Assembly (NCBI GenBank): GCA_002069965.1
Contig: MWCI01000004.1
Location: forward strand, 1-64,000
Direction of reading: 5' to 3'
DNA length: 64,000 nt
Origin: Spirochaetes bacterium ADurb.Bin218
GTDB lineage: Bacteria; Spirochaetota; UBA4802; UBA5550
Below, one piece after another: positions 1 through 9,897 of this stretch. Below the pieces are notes generated by a model. That model saw only the letters and a program-made list of their open reading frames with translations. It was not told the DNA's origin and did no database searches. Position 1 is the stretch's first letter; the number at the start of each line of letters is the position of its first letter. A program made the position numbers and the translations under genes.

Positions 1-1
1 T

Positions 2-214
2 GAAAGCCTAAATAGTTCTCTTGAGCGGTTTTCGCATAGAGTTAAAAGATGGGGCAAAGGAGACATGAAGAAGAGATGGCTTGCTTCGGCAATTTTACAG
101 AGTGAAGAGCGGATGCATCGACTCAGGGGATTTATGGGTATTAAGCCTCTGATAAAAAATATGGAAAAAGTATTGAGCGAAGAAAAAATTAAAATTGACA
201 AGAAGATTTGTTGA
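2..214 (+). CDS. Transposase, C-terminal fragment (mutator/IS256-like, tentative)
   Basis: The open frame enters from the window edge and ends at TGA 212-214, so only the last 70 residues are visible. They are basic and carry RVKRWGKGDMKKRW followed by a stretch with SEERMHRLRGFMGI. From memory this resembles the C-terminal helix of mutator-type transposases, which often end with an RW..G.M..RW...L..AE..FRR..G pattern. No catalytic residue lies in the visible part. About 30-55 bases after the stop, the sequence TCCACTAAAAGCGGGACA could be the right terminal inverted repeat. The neighbouring kinase frame starts immediately beyond it. The family name is recollection, and the partner end lies outside the window. 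Confidence 0.5.
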   Translation, partial: ESLNSSLERFSHRVKRWGKGDMKKRWLASAILQSEERMHRLRGFMGIKPLIKNMEKVLSEEKIKIDKKIC

Positions 215-287
215 GGATATGAATGTTATACTGCTATGGAATTTCCACTAAAAGCGGGACAAGCTCCACATTAATACTTTTGAAAAG

Positions 288-3200
288 ATGCTTGAGTTAT
301 CAGAGACAGAGGTCTATATATTTGAGCCCGGTAGCTATAAAATAAGATGGGTAAATCACTTTGCAAAGAAAAATACAGGCTACAGCAGATTAAAATTATT
401 ATCCTCCACTGTTATGATTTTAAATCCAAGTTTTAGCTTAGAACGCCTTGATGCTGCTTTAAGCTCACTTGTAAAGGGGGAGGAAAACTTTAAGCTTTTT
501 ACCACAACTTTTGTTCGCAGCAATGGAAGCAAATATCCTGTTGAGGTCAACATATTTTTTGATAAATCAATGAATATCTTTGTTGCAACAGCTCATGACA
601 TAACTGCAAAAAAAGAGATGTTTAAGGCCTTTGAAGAAAACGTTGCAGTCCTTTCTACAATGCTCCAGCATATGCCAGATTTAATCTGGCGTCAGGATGA
701 AAATGGTTCCATCATTTTTTGCAATAGCTCCATGGAAAAATTTTTAGCCAAAAAAAACAAAGAGATTGTGAGTAAAAAAATTTCCGAGATATTTGACAGC
801 GACAGTGCATCAAAAATTGACACTGTTACATCACAGGCATGGAGCAGTGGGGCAATTGCAATTGATACAATAGATATAAATTTTAATAATTCAGGGAAGA
901 TATTTTTTGAAATAACTGCAGTGCCAATAAAAGATAGAAAATCTAATGTAGAGTCAATTCTTGTAATTGCCCATAATATAACAGAAAAAATAATGGCCCA
1001 TGAGGCCTTAAGAGATAGCGAGGATCTTTATAGAAAGTTCATTGATGCATCAGATGATCTGATTTTTTTGAAAGATCAAAATTTGAACTATGTTATTGTA
1101 AATTTAGCCAATGCTCGATTCTTTGATAAGAAGATTAGTGATATTATAGGCAAGAGCGATTTTGATCTAATGGATTATAATCTTGCATTGCAATGTCGCG
1201 ATAGCGACATAAAAGCTATGGAAAGTGGCGCTCTTATTATATCCGATGAGGAGCATCATGGCAAGGTTTATGAATCAAGGAAATTCCCTGTATATACACG
1301 CAATGGTAAAAAGTTTATTGGAGGATATATACGGGATATTACAGAAAGTGTAAACCTTGCCAGGAATCTGGAAATATCAGCCAATCAATGGCGCCAGACC
1401 TTTGATTCCATAGATGATATGATATGGCTACTTGACAGGGATTTTACAATAGTTAGAGCAAATAAATCATCGGAAAAATTTTTAAACCTCAAACCTCAGA
1501 AACTTATTGGGAAAAAATGTTGGGAGGTTATTCATAACAGTTATATGCCTCCAGAAACTTGCCCCTATAATTCCATAAAGAATAATAAGAGCTTTGAAAA
1601 TTGCTTTATAGAGATGAATGATAAATTCTTTTCTGTTTCACTATTTCCTGTTGTTGATAATTCAGGATCTATAGACTCAATTGTTCATATTGTAAGAGAT
1701 ATAACCAAAGAAAAACAAGCAGAGAAACAATTGCTTGAAAGTGAGGAATTGTTTAGATCGCTTTTTGAAAATCACTCTGCAATTAAATTAATTTTAGATC
1801 CCGATGGAGGTAAGATTATAGAGGCAAATGAGGCTGCAGTTGACTTTTATGGTTGGAGTAAAGAAGAGCTTAAATCTATGTCTATAATGCAGATAAATAC
1901 TCTAACACCTGAAGAGATACAGGCGGAAATCAATAAGGTCAAAGAAAGGAAAAAGGTACATTTTAACTTCAGACATAGAAGAGCTGATGGCTCAATACGT
2001 GATGTTGAGGTATACAGCAGTGCAATAAACATAAGAGGAAAGGTATATCTCCATTCAATTGTTCATGATGTAACTGATAAAAAACAGGCAGAAAAGGATC
2101 TTTTGATATTGGTTGAGGCTACAAGGCAAGCTGCAAGTGGAATAGTTATAACAGATATAAATGGAAATATTGTTTATGCTAACCCTGCATTTTTAAATAT
2201 GACCATGTATGAATTTGGTGAAGTAATAGGTAAAAATCCGAGGGATATTTTAAAATCAGGCCTTCATGGCAAGGACTTTTATCAATCCCTATGGGATACA
2301 ATTCTTTCTGGAAAAGTATGGCATGGAGACATCATAAATAGGCGTAAAGATGGAACACTCTATACAGAAGAAATGACTGTTAGCTCTGTGAGAGATGAAA
2401 GTGGCAAAATTATTAACTTTATTGCAGTTAAGCAGGATGTAAGCCGAAGAAGAGAAATTGAGCAGCAGTTGCGCAATAGTGAAAAACGTTTTAAGGCAAT
2501 AGTGGACACTCAGCCAGTAGCAGTGTGCAGGTGGGACAAAAATTTTAAAATCACATACGCCAATGAATATTACAGAGTTTTATTTCATCCATCAGGTGAT
2601 ATTATAGGAATCTGTTGGCTTGATTTTATCCCGGAAGATAGTAGAGAAGCTGTAAGGAATTTTTATTATACTGCCATAGAGAAACCTCATCAACTTAACT
2701 ATGAGCATGATGTTAAGCTTGCTGATGGGACAACAAGGCATCTTTTTTGGTCTGATATACCTATTTATGATGACCATGGGAATTTATTGGAATTTCAATC
2801 AGTTGGCACAGATATAACAGATAGAAAAAAGGCCGAAATTGAATTAAGGAAAAATTACAATTACACAAGGATTATTCAGGATATACTTAAAAATTCCATG
2901 GCCAAAATATCCCTTGAGGAATTTCTGGAGAATGCACTTTTTGCTATTTTTACAATTAAGCCTCTGTGTTATAATCCGGAGGCTATTGTATTTCTCTCTG
3001 ATTTGGAAAAGCAAAGTCTTAATGTGGTTGCATCTATTGGTTTTCAAGATGATAAAACAAAGTGCCTTGAAAGAGGATTTGCCACTGTTGAGGATTGTCT
3101 ATGCAAACAGGTTTTTGAACATCGAAAGTCAATTTGTTTTATAAGTGATGCTGCCTTTGCTGAATGCAGGGATAATGTATCAACGCATATATGCTCTATT

Positions 3201-4088
3201 CCCTTGAAATATAAAAGCGATATTCTTGGAATAATAAATATTGCAGTGGATAGAGAATATTCCCTTGAAGAAGATGATTTGCAGTTTATGGAAAACGTTG
3301 CTGCAATATTGGCAGGAGTAATTTTGCTAAAAAGAGCCGAAGACTTAGCAGCAAAAACACTGGAAGAGCTGGAATTTATAATTGATGAAAGAACCTCTGA
3401 ACTTAAAAAGGCAAATAAGGAACTGGAGGCTTTCACCTACAGCGTTTCTCATGACCTGAGAGCTCCTCTGCGCCATATATCTGGTTTTCTTGAGATGTTT
3501 AAAAATGAAGTAGGTGATTTACCTTCGCCTCGTGCAAATCACTATTTAAGTGTCATATCTGATTCTGTAAAGAAAATGACTCAACTAATTGATGATCTGC
3601 TTAAATTTTCTCGCCTTGGAAGAGCATCTATTGAGTGCCAGAATGTTTCTCTTGAAAAGATTATGAATGAAATTATAAATGATTTTTCTATGGAAATAGA
3701 AAAATCTAATTGCAGGGTAATATCAGACAATATTTTACCAGATGTAAAGGGAGATCCTTCCATGCTACGAGTTGTGCTTATAAATCTCATTTCAAATGCA
3801 ATAAAGTTTTCTTCAAAGGTTGCAGAGCCAGAAATTCATCTCGGTTCCATGGAGCAAAATGAAGAGATTATTTTTTATGTCAGGGATAATGGTGTTGGTT
3901 TTGATATGCGCTATGCAGATAAGCTTTTCAATGTTTTCCAGAGACTTCATAGCGATAGAGAATTTGAAGGAACAGGAATTGGCCTTGCAATGGTTCGAAA
4001 TATCATTGAAAAGCACAATGGCAGAGTATGGGCAGAGGCAAAACCTGGAGAGGGAGCAATATTTTATTTTACTCTTGCAAAACCTTAA
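288..4088 (+). CDS. Multi-PAS/GAF sensor histidine kinase (7 PAS)
   Basis: Soluble sensor kinase of 1266 residues with no membrane segment. PAS domains lie at about 1-108, 120-235, 245-355, 365-475, 485-598, 605-722 and 730-845, most closing with a DIT/DVT motif. A GAF domain follows at about 870-1012, then a coiled coil, a HisKA domain with H1055 in YSVSHDLRAPLR, and an HATPase with NLISNAIKFS, DNGVGFD and GTGIGLAMV. The SVSHDLRAPLR type of H-box is typical of phytochrome-like kinases that pair with Rcp1-type receivers, and such a receiver is the next gene. The fourth PAS carries the common CWEVIH....CP pattern. No Shine-Dalgarno sequence precedes 288. The frame is open back to 252 and runs into the presumed transposon end, so the native N-terminus may be lost. 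Confidence 0.9.
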   Translation: MLELSETEVYIFEPGSYKIRWVNHFAKKNTGYSRLKLLSSTVMILNPSFSLERLDAALSSLVKGEENFKLFTTTFVRSNGSKYPVEVNIFFDKSMNIFVATAHDITAKKEMFKAFEENVAVLSTMLQHMPDLIWRQDENGSIIFCNSSMEKFLAKKNKEIVSKKISEIFDSDSASKIDTVTSQAWSSGAIAIDTIDINFNNSGKIFFEITAVPIKDRKSNVESILVIAHNITEKIMAHEALRDSEDLYRKFIDASDDLIFLKDQNLNYVIVNLANARFFDKKISDIIGKSDFDLMDYNLALQCRDSDIKAMESGALIISDEEHHGKVYESRKFPVYTRNGKKFIGGYIRDITESVNLARNLEISANQWRQTFDSIDDMIWLLDRDFTIVRANKSSEKFLNLKPQKLIGKKCWEVIHNSYMPPETCPYNSIKNNKSFENCFIEMNDKFFSVSLFPVVDNSGSIDSIVHIVRDITKEKQAEKQLLESEELFRSLFENHSAIKLILDPDGGKIIEANEAAVDFYGWSKEELKSMSIMQINTLTPEEIQAEINKVKERKKVHFNFRHRRADGSIRDVEVYSSAINIRGKVYLHSIVHDVTDKKQAEKDLLILVEATRQAASGIVITDINGNIVYANPAFLNMTMYEFGEVIGKNPRDILKSGLHGKDFYQSLWDTILSGKVWHGDIINRRKDGTLYTEEMTVSSVRDESGKIINFIAVKQDVSRRREIEQQLRNSEKRFKAIVDTQPVAVCRWDKNFKITYANEYYRVLFHPSGDIIGICWLDFIPEDSREAVRNFYYTAIEKPHQLNYEHDVKLADGTTRHLFWSDIPIYDDHGNLLEFQSVGTDITDRKKAEIELRKNYNYTRIIQDILKNSMAKISLEEFLENALFAIFTIKPLCYNPEAIVFLSDLEKQSLNVVASIGFQDDKTKCLERGFATVEDCLCKQVFEHRKSICFISDAAFAECRDNVSTHICSIPLKYKSDILGIINIAVDREYSLEEDDLQFMENVAAILAGVILLKRAEDLAAKTLEELEFIIDERTSELKKANKELEAFTYSVSHDLRAPLRHISGFLEMFKNEVGDLPSPRANHYLSVISDSVKKMTQLIDDLLKFSRLGRASIECQNVSLEKIMNEIINDFSMEIEKSNCRVISDNILPDVKGDPSMLRVVLINLISNAIKFSSKVAEPEIHLGSMEQNEEIIFYVRDNGVGFDMRYADKLFNVFQRLHSDREFEGTGIGLAMVRNIIEKHNGRVWAEAKPGEGAIFYFTLAKP

Positions 4089-4125
4089 GGTGGGCGCTCT
4101 ATTAATTTGAATTAAGGAGTATTCT

Positions 4126-4548
4126 ATGGAATCTAAAGTCAGAAGAGTTCTTCTTGTGGAAGATAATGATGCTGATGCTGAGCTTGTTATTTCTGTAATG
4201 ACAGATGAAAATTTACCGGTAAATATAGACAGAGCTGATGATGGTGAGAAGGCTCTGGATATACTTTTCAATTGCTATCAAAGTAGGGATCTCTCATGTA
4301 TTATACTTGATATAAAGCTTCCAAAGATAGATGGGCTTGAGGTTCTTAAAATTATCAAGAACAATGAAATATATAAAAATACACCTGTTGTAGTTTTTAC
4401 TTCTTCTGCAGAGGAAAGGGATATTGAAAGGGGTTATATGCATGGAGCAAATGCCTATGTGGTTAAGCCTCTTGATTTTGTTCAATATAGGGAAGCTGTT
4501 TTATCCATTGGAAATTTTTGGTGTAAATACAACGAAATGCCAATCTAA
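4126..4548 (+). CDS. Single-domain response regulator, Rcp1-like
   Basis: A 140-residue CheY-fold receiver with no output domain. Acidic pocket residues E12/D13, phospho-acceptor D62 in IILDIKLPKIDG, a conserved Thr/Ser in VVVFTSS and Lys in YVVKPLD are all visible. The long beta4-alpha4 region and the LLVEDNDADAEL start match receivers that partner phytochrome-type kinases (Rcp1 family). An AAGGAG Shine-Dalgarno sequence lies 7 bases before the ATG. The gene follows the large PAS kinase by 37 bases, so it is probably that kinase's phosphate acceptor. Confidence 0.9.
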   Translation: MESKVRRVLLVEDNDADAELVISVMTDENLPVNIDRADDGEKALDILFNCYQSRDLSCIILDIKLPKIDGLEVLKIIKNNEIYKNTPVVVFTSSAEERDIERGYMHGANAYVVKPLDFVQYREAVLSIGNFWCKYNEMPI

Positions 4549-4559
4549 AAGGAGGAGCT

Positions 4560-5627
4560 ATGTTTGTCATTTCAAGAAATGTTGCCCAGGAGTATCAAAA
4601 AAATAGAACTAAGCTCATAGAATATGTCGATGACTTTATGCTAAATCATCCAGATATAGATAAACTGGTTGGTGCAAAGGGCATTGATATGATGAAGATT
4701 AATCATCAAAACCATGCAGCCTTTATATCTATGATTCTTTTGCTCAATAGATTTGACTCACTTGCGCAAAGCCTTCCATGGGTTTATAGGGCATATCACA
4801 ATCATGGCTTTTCTTATGACTATTTTCTTGTGGCCCTTAATGCCTGGATTGAGGCAATTTCTAAATATCTTGAAAAAGATTATGCTGATGAGATTATTCC
4901 TGTTTATAAATGGATAATTGAAAAACATGATGAAACTATCCTTAAATCTCAGGAAGAAAAAAATACAATATACCTTGTAGATAATAAGTGGATAGATGTC
5001 TTTGAGAAATTCTTCGATTCATTGATGAAAGGCGATAGCTTTCGTTGTGTTGACATAGCAGTGAAAGCCTGTTTTGAAGAAAAGGATGTTGTGGAATTCT
5101 ATGTCAATGTTGCTCAGCCATCACTTTACAAAATAGGAGAGCTATGGGAAAACGGCAAAATTACAGTGGCATGGGAGCATCTTGCAACTGCAATTGTCTC
5201 AAAGGTCATTTCCCATCTTTCTGCACTATTTCGCAGGCCCTTTAATGAAGAGAGACGTGCTCTGGTGCTTTGCATCACAGGGGAATACCATCAAATTGGT
5301 GCGTGGATGGTTGCAAACTGCCTTGAGTTTAATGGATGGACAACAAATTTTTTAGCAGATAGTCTCCCCTTTATGGATGCAATGGAACATATAGCATCTT
5401 TTAGACCTGATATTGTTGCAATCTCTGTTACAATGCAGTATAATATTACTCCAATGATTGATTTTATAAAAAAAATAAAAGATGATAAACCAGATATCAA
5501 GATTATTGCAGGGGGACAGGCTTTTAGACCATTTCCAGATCTGCCACAAATTCTTGGAGCTGATGGTTATTCAGATAGTTGCACATCAGCCGCTCTTCTT
5601 GCTGATAAATTGATCTCCTATTCTTAA
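4560..5627 (+). CDS. Cobalamin-binding sensor protein with CarH-like motifs
   Basis: 355 residues in three parts. Residues 1-150 are an all-helical N-terminus that I do not recognise. Residues 150-230 form a B12-binding four-helix cap and 230-355 a Rossmann-type B12-binding domain. The cap carries W196-x9-E206-H207, the motif that marks adenosylcobalamin photoreceptors of the CarH/LitR type. The Rossmann domain carries E242-x-H244-x-x-G247, the lower-axial-histidine motif. There is no MerR-type DNA-binding domain and no enzyme domain, so it probably passes a light or B12 signal to the neighbouring kinases or receivers by protein contact. A GGAGG Shine-Dalgarno sequence precedes the ATG, and the gene begins 11 bases after the upstream receiver. 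Confidence 0.85.
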   Translation: MFVISRNVAQEYQKNRTKLIEYVDDFMLNHPDIDKLVGAKGIDMMKINHQNHAAFISMILLLNRFDSLAQSLPWVYRAYHNHGFSYDYFLVALNAWIEAISKYLEKDYADEIIPVYKWIIEKHDETILKSQEEKNTIYLVDNKWIDVFEKFFDSLMKGDSFRCVDIAVKACFEEKDVVEFYVNVAQPSLYKIGELWENGKITVAWEHLATAIVSKVISHLSALFRRPFNEERRALVLCITGEYHQIGAWMVANCLEFNGWTTNFLADSLPFMDAMEHIASFRPDIVAISVTMQYNITPMIDFIKKIKDDKPDIKIIAGGQAFRPFPDLPQILGADGYSDSCTSAALLADKLISYS

Positions 5628-5648
5628 AATCTAAAATAGGGTCAGGGT

Positions 5649-7070
5649 ATGGAAAACAAGCTGAAGTTGCTTTTTGTAGAAGATATGGTTGAATCCTTTG
5701 AGATGGCAGAGTATGAACTAAGAAAATCTGGCCTTGATTTTATTGCAGAAAGGGTTGAAAACAGCAATGACTTTGAGAGCTTATTAAAAACAATGAATCC
5801 CGATGTAGTTATATCTGATTATTATCTCCCACAATTTAATGGCATGATTGCCCTTAAAATTGCTAAAAGCTTTGATGAGTCCATGCCCTTCATAATATTA
5901 ACAGGTAACCTTAATGAAGAGATTGCAGTTGAGTGTATGAAATCTGGGGCAAATGATTATGTTCTCAAGGAGCATTTGAGCAAACTTCCTTTTTCAATCC
6001 GTGAGGTAATAAAGCAGAGAGATGCTTTACGAGATAAAAAGAAAGCAGAAGTGGCACTCATGGAGAGTGAAAGGCGTTACCGTAGCATTTTTGAAAGGAA
6101 TTTTGCCGCAATGATGATTGTAAATCCTGAAAATGGTTCTATCATTGATGCAAATAACGCTGCTGGTGATTTCTATGGCTATTCTCTAAAGGATTTACTT
6201 TCAAAAAGATTACAGGATATTACAGATGAGGCTATACCTTTGCCTGTCGAGATATTAAATCTGGCAGCATCTGGTGGCAAAAAGCATTTTTATTCCAAAC
6301 ATATCACTAAAAGTGGACTTATTAAGGATGTAGAGATTTTTTGTAGCCCTGTAACTTTTTGGGGTAAAACCTATATTCACATGATTGTCCACGATATAAC
6401 TCAGCGTAATAGAGCTATAGCAGCACTGCGCAATTCTTTGAAGGCCAACAGAGAGCTTGTAAGGGAAATATTTCACAGGACAAAAAATAATCTCCAGGTA
6501 ATAATATCAATATTTGGCCTGCAGGCTATGTATTTTGAGGATGAGCGCCTTTTAACTGTTTTTAAAGAAATGGAAGATAGAATTAAAGCCATGTCCCTGG
6601 TGCATGAAATGCTCTATAAATCTCAGAGCCTCTCAAAGTTACCACTGGATGAATACATAACAGATTTAATTTTCAATATAAAATCTGGATATGGTGTAGG
6701 TGATGAAAAACTTTCAGTTATTTTTGATATGGAAAGGGTAGAGGTTTTAATTGATATAGCTCTCCCCTGTGGCCTTGTTATAAATGAGCTTGTTGTTAAT
6801 GTTATAAAGCATGGATACAGCTCAAAGGCTGAGGGTATTTTGTGGGTTACTCTTAAAAAAGATAAAGATTCAGAGATAAAAATTACCGTTGAGGATAATG
6901 GTGCAGGCAAGGGAATGATTATTGATCTTAATTCTGTGGAAACCTTAGGTTTGAGCATTGTCAAAAATATTGTTGAATATCAGTTAAAAGGGACTATATC
7001 CCTTGATACAGCTAATGGATTTAAATGGGTAATTACCTTTCCTGATAATTTATACGAAGAGCGAGTTTAG
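5649..7070 (+). CDS. Receiver-PAS-histidine kinase (HisKA_2 type)
   Basis: 473 residues with the receiver at the N-terminus: REC about 5-122 (acceptor D57 in VVISDYYLPQFNG), PAS about 140-253, HisKA_2 with H276 in VREIFHRTKNNLQVI, and HATPase with CGLVINELVVNVIKH and DNGAGKG. The HisKA_2 H-box (H-R-x-K-N-N) belongs to the light- and stress-sensing HWE/HisKA_2 group. A receiver in front of the transmitter suggests that phosphorylation by another kinase of the cluster tunes this one. It lies 21 bases after the B12 gene and is apparently co-transcribed with it. Confidence 0.9.
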   Translation: MENKLKLLFVEDMVESFEMAEYELRKSGLDFIAERVENSNDFESLLKTMNPDVVISDYYLPQFNGMIALKIAKSFDESMPFIILTGNLNEEIAVECMKSGANDYVLKEHLSKLPFSIREVIKQRDALRDKKKAEVALMESERRYRSIFERNFAAMMIVNPENGSIIDANNAAGDFYGYSLKDLLSKRLQDITDEAIPLPVEILNLAASGGKKHFYSKHITKSGLIKDVEIFCSPVTFWGKTYIHMIVHDITQRNRAIAALRNSLKANRELVREIFHRTKNNLQVIISIFGLQAMYFEDERLLTVFKEMEDRIKAMSLVHEMLYKSQSLSKLPLDEYITDLIFNIKSGYGVGDEKLSVIFDMERVEVLIDIALPCGLVINELVVNVIKHGYSSKAEGILWVTLKKDKDSEIKITVEDNGAGKGMIIDLNSVETLGLSIVKNIVEYQLKGTISLDTANGFKWVITFPDNLYEERV

Positions 7071-7073
7071 TGA

Positions 7074-7445
7074 ATGAAAGATATTTCTGTGTTCATAGTT
7101 GAAGATGAAGCAATGACAGCTCTATTTATGGAGAGCATGTTAAAAAAGAAAGGACTGAAAGTTGTAGGGAAAGTTAACTCTGGGGAAGAAGCTTTGACTT
7201 TTGTAAAAAATCTTAAACCAGATGTGGTTATACTGGATATTCGTTTATCTGGTGATATGACAGGAATCGACACTGCAAAAAAGATAAGGGAAGAGGTGGA
7301 CTATCCAGTGCAGTTAATATTTACAACAGGATATGGAGACTCTGAGTATAGGTCTATGGCGGAGCAGTTACAACCTTTGGCATTTCTGGAAAAACCAGTA
7401 AATATTAACGATATATTTAATTTAATAACTAATTGTACTTCATAA
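7074..7445 (+). CDS. Single-domain response regulator
   Basis: A 123-residue receiver with acidic residues E10/D11/E12, phospho-acceptor D55 in VVILDIRLSGDMTG, Thr in IFTTGYGD and Lys in AFLEKPVN. The pattern with an LSGDMTGI loop is common in receivers fused or adjacent to HisKA_2 kinases. Only 3 bases separate it from the preceding kinase stop, so it is almost certainly translationally coupled and a natural phosphate acceptor for that kinase. There is no output domain, so its effect must come from a protein partner. Confidence 0.88.
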   Translation: MKDISVFIVEDEAMTALFMESMLKKKGLKVVGKVNSGEEALTFVKNLKPDVVILDIRLSGDMTGIDTAKKIREEVDYPVQLIFTTGYGDSEYRSMAEQLQPLAFLEKPVNINDIFNLITNCTS

Positions 7446-7467
7446 AATTATAAGTAGGTGTTTTGTT

Positions 7468-9897
7468 ATGGAAGAGATAGGTGATAGGAGAAAAATTATT
7501 TTACACCTGGAGGACTCAAAGGAAGATGCAGAAATTTTAGTGGATAAGATTCGCAGGTCTGGGTTCAAAATAGAATATCACCTTGTTTCTGTAAAGGATA
7601 AATATATAGATATTTTGGATAAATTTTTACCTGATGTAATTATCATAGATTTAAAGGTCCCTGGATTTGAAGGAGTTGAACCTATATTGATTGCACGGCA
7701 GTATCACAAAAGTGTTCCTATAATTGTGCTCACTGGTGCAGTTGGAGAAGAAATGGCTGTTAATGCTCTCAAGGCTGGTGCAGCAGATTTTATTTTAAAA
7801 GACAACATTGAGCGCATTATTCCTGTGCTTGAGAGAGCTTTTTATGAACGTAAAATTATCCTTGAAAAGGATATACTCAATAGCGAACTAAAAGAATTTG
7901 AAGAAAAATATAAAAATTTGCTCGAAAATCTTCCAGTGGGAATTTTTAGAACAACAACTGAAAGCCCGGGAAAATTCCTTAATGCCAATATTGAAACTGC
8001 AAGGATGTATGGATTATCTTCAGTTGAGCAATTGCTTCAGATATACGTAGAGGATATTTATCAAAATCCAGAAGAAAGAAAATTATTACAGGAAGAAATA
8101 AAATCAAAGAAGAAAGTAAAGAATATTCTTGTCAACTTAAAGAGAATTGATGGCACTCCATTTTTGGGATCAATTTCTGCTTCATGCCATTTTAACAATA
8201 AAGGAGAAGTGGACTGGATCGATGGAGTTATAGAGGATGTAACAGAAAAAGCCCAGTTACAGGAAAAATTGAAATCCTACAGTAATTTTTTTGAGACTCT
8301 TCTTGATACCATAAATAGCCCGGTTTTTTACAAAGATATATATGGAAGGTATATCGGATGCAATAAGTATTTTTCAGAACTGATTATTGGCGCTCCTAAG
8401 GAAGAGATTCTCAATAAGACTTTATTTGAGTTAAAGGATTATATACCCTATGAGCTTGCACTTAAGTATGAAGAGATGGATAAAAAACTCCTGGAAAATC
8501 CTGGCATCCAGGAATATGATTACTTTGTTAGATGTTCAGATGGCAAGCTGAGGTATTTTCATTTTAACATGAGTGTTTATAGAGATAGCAAAGGAAATGT
8601 TGCAGGCATTGTTGGTATCATGATTGATATCACAGAGTCAGTTGAAAATCAACAAAAGCTCATTCAAAGCAATGAGGAGTTGTCTTTGCTTATAAATTCT
8701 CTGCCAAGCATAATAATAGGGGTCTCTGTTAAAGATATTGTAACACAGTGGAATCCCTTTGCAGAAAAGATTCTTGGATTAAAGGCAGAGGATGTAATAG
8801 GAAAACGATTTTATGAAACAAGGATAAAATGGAACTGGGAAAAGATCTATGAGGCAATAGGTCAGTGTATAGTAAATAGAAAAGGCATAAGGCTTGATGA
8901 CCTCAAATTTGAAACAGAAGATGGGAAAACTGGAATTCTTGGTTTAAGTGTTAATCCTCTTATAAGGGGTGGAGATTCCCTTGAAGGATTTATGATTCTT
9001 GGAAGAGATGTAACAGAGCAGAGAATTCTTGAAAGCCAGGTTTTCCAATCCAATAAGCTTGAGGCCATAGGACAGCTTGCCGCTGGCATTGCCCATGAGA
9101 TAAATACGCCACTACAGTATGTTGGTGATAATCTTAAATTTATTACAAAGTCTTTTGAAGGTATTTTAAAGCTCATAGAAAAATATAGAGAGGTATATAG
9201 CAAGTGGCAAAACAACGAGACTCCAGATTTCAAGTCTTTTTTTGAGGAAATTGTTCATATTGCCAGAGAAATAAAACTCGATTTTATTGCAGAGCAGATT
9301 CCTCCTGCCCTAAGTGAGGCCTATGATGGATTACAGAGAGTGTCAAAGATTGTTCAATCAATAAAGGCCTTTTCTCATCCTGGAACAGGAGAAAAGACTT
9401 CTGTGGATATAAATAAGGCCATAGAAAATACAATTACAGTTTCCAGAAATCAATGGAAGTATGACTCAGAGGTTATTATGGATTTTGATCCAGATTTACC
9501 ACTTGTGCCATGTTTTGAATCAGAATTTAATCAGGTGGTCCTTAACCTTATAATCAATGCCTCTGATGCAATACATGAGGCAAAGGAAAAGGGAATTATT
9601 GAACATGGAATTATAAAAATAACAACCTCTGTGGAAGAAGGATATGCAGTTGTAAAGGTTTCTGATAATGGCACAGGAATACCAGAGAAGATACGCAATA
9701 GAATATTTGATCCTTTTTTTACCACAAAAGAACCGGGGAAGGGGACTGGCCAGGGATTGCCAATTTCTCACTCAATAATAGTTGAAAAACATCAGGGAAT
9801 GCTGTATTTTGAAAGTGAAATTGGTAAGGGGACAACTTTTATTATAAAGCTTCCTCAAATGTCTTTCTATCTGTTACAGGGGATATCCCGCCTTTGA
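7468..9897 (+). CDS. Receiver-PAS-histidine kinase (HisKA type)
   Basis: 809 residues: REC about 8-125 (acceptor D61 in [13 protein letters not shown]), PAS domains about 145-265, 270-390 and 395-520, then HisKA with H543 in [16 protein letters not shown] and HATPase with [17 protein letters not shown] and a [10 protein letters not shown]2 box. The long insert after the H-box and the GTGQGL box are typical of kinases in receiver-PAS-kinase chains. It is the last gene of the signalling operon. Its final codons overlap the convergent unknown gene by 56 bases. The last 11 residues, beyond the normal HATPase end, are probably just read-through to the next stop. Confidence 0.9.
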   Translation: MEEIGDRRKIILHLEDSKEDAEILVDKIRRSGFKIEYHLVSVKDKYIDILDKFLPDVIIIDLKVPGFEGVEPILIARQYHKSVPIIVLTGAVGEEMAVNALKAGAADFILKDNIERIIPVLERAFYERKIILEKDILNSELKEFEEKYKNLLENLPVGIFRTTTESPGKFLNANIETARMYGLSSVEQLLQIYVEDIYQNPEERKLLQEEIKSKKKVKNILVNLKRIDGTPFLGSISASCHFNNKGEVDWIDGVIEDVTEKAQLQEKLKSYSNFFETLLDTINSPVFYKDIYGRYIGCNKYFSELIIGAPKEEILNKTLFELKDYIPYELALKYEEMDKKLLENPGIQEYDYFVRCSDGKLRYFHFNMSVYRDSKGNVAGIVGIMIDITESVENQQKLIQSNEELSLLINSLPSIIIGVSVKDIVTQWNPFAEKILGLKAEDVIGKRFYETRIKWNWEKIYEAIGQCIVNRKGIRLDDLKFETEDGKTGILGLSVNPLIRGGDSLEGFMILGRDVTEQRILESQVFQSNKLEAIGQLAAGIAHEINTPLQYVGDNLKFITKSFEGILKLIEKYREVYSKWQNNETPDFKSFFEEIVHIAREIKLDFIAEQIPPALSEAYDGLQRVSKIVQSIKAFSHPGTGEKTSVDINKAIENTITVSRNQWKYDSEVIMDFDPDLPLVPCFESEFNQVVLNLIINASDAIHEAKEKGIIEHGIIKITTSVEEGYAVVKVSDNGTGIPEKIRNRIFDPFFTTKEPGKGTGQGLPISHSIIVEKHQGMLYFESEIGKGTTFIIKLPQMSFYLLQGISRL

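Noticed and set aside
3044-4271. Long minus-strand frames inside the first kinase and the Rcp1-like receiver
   Set aside because: Low-complexity Ser/Ile-rich shadows of conserved kinase and receiver codons on the other strand.
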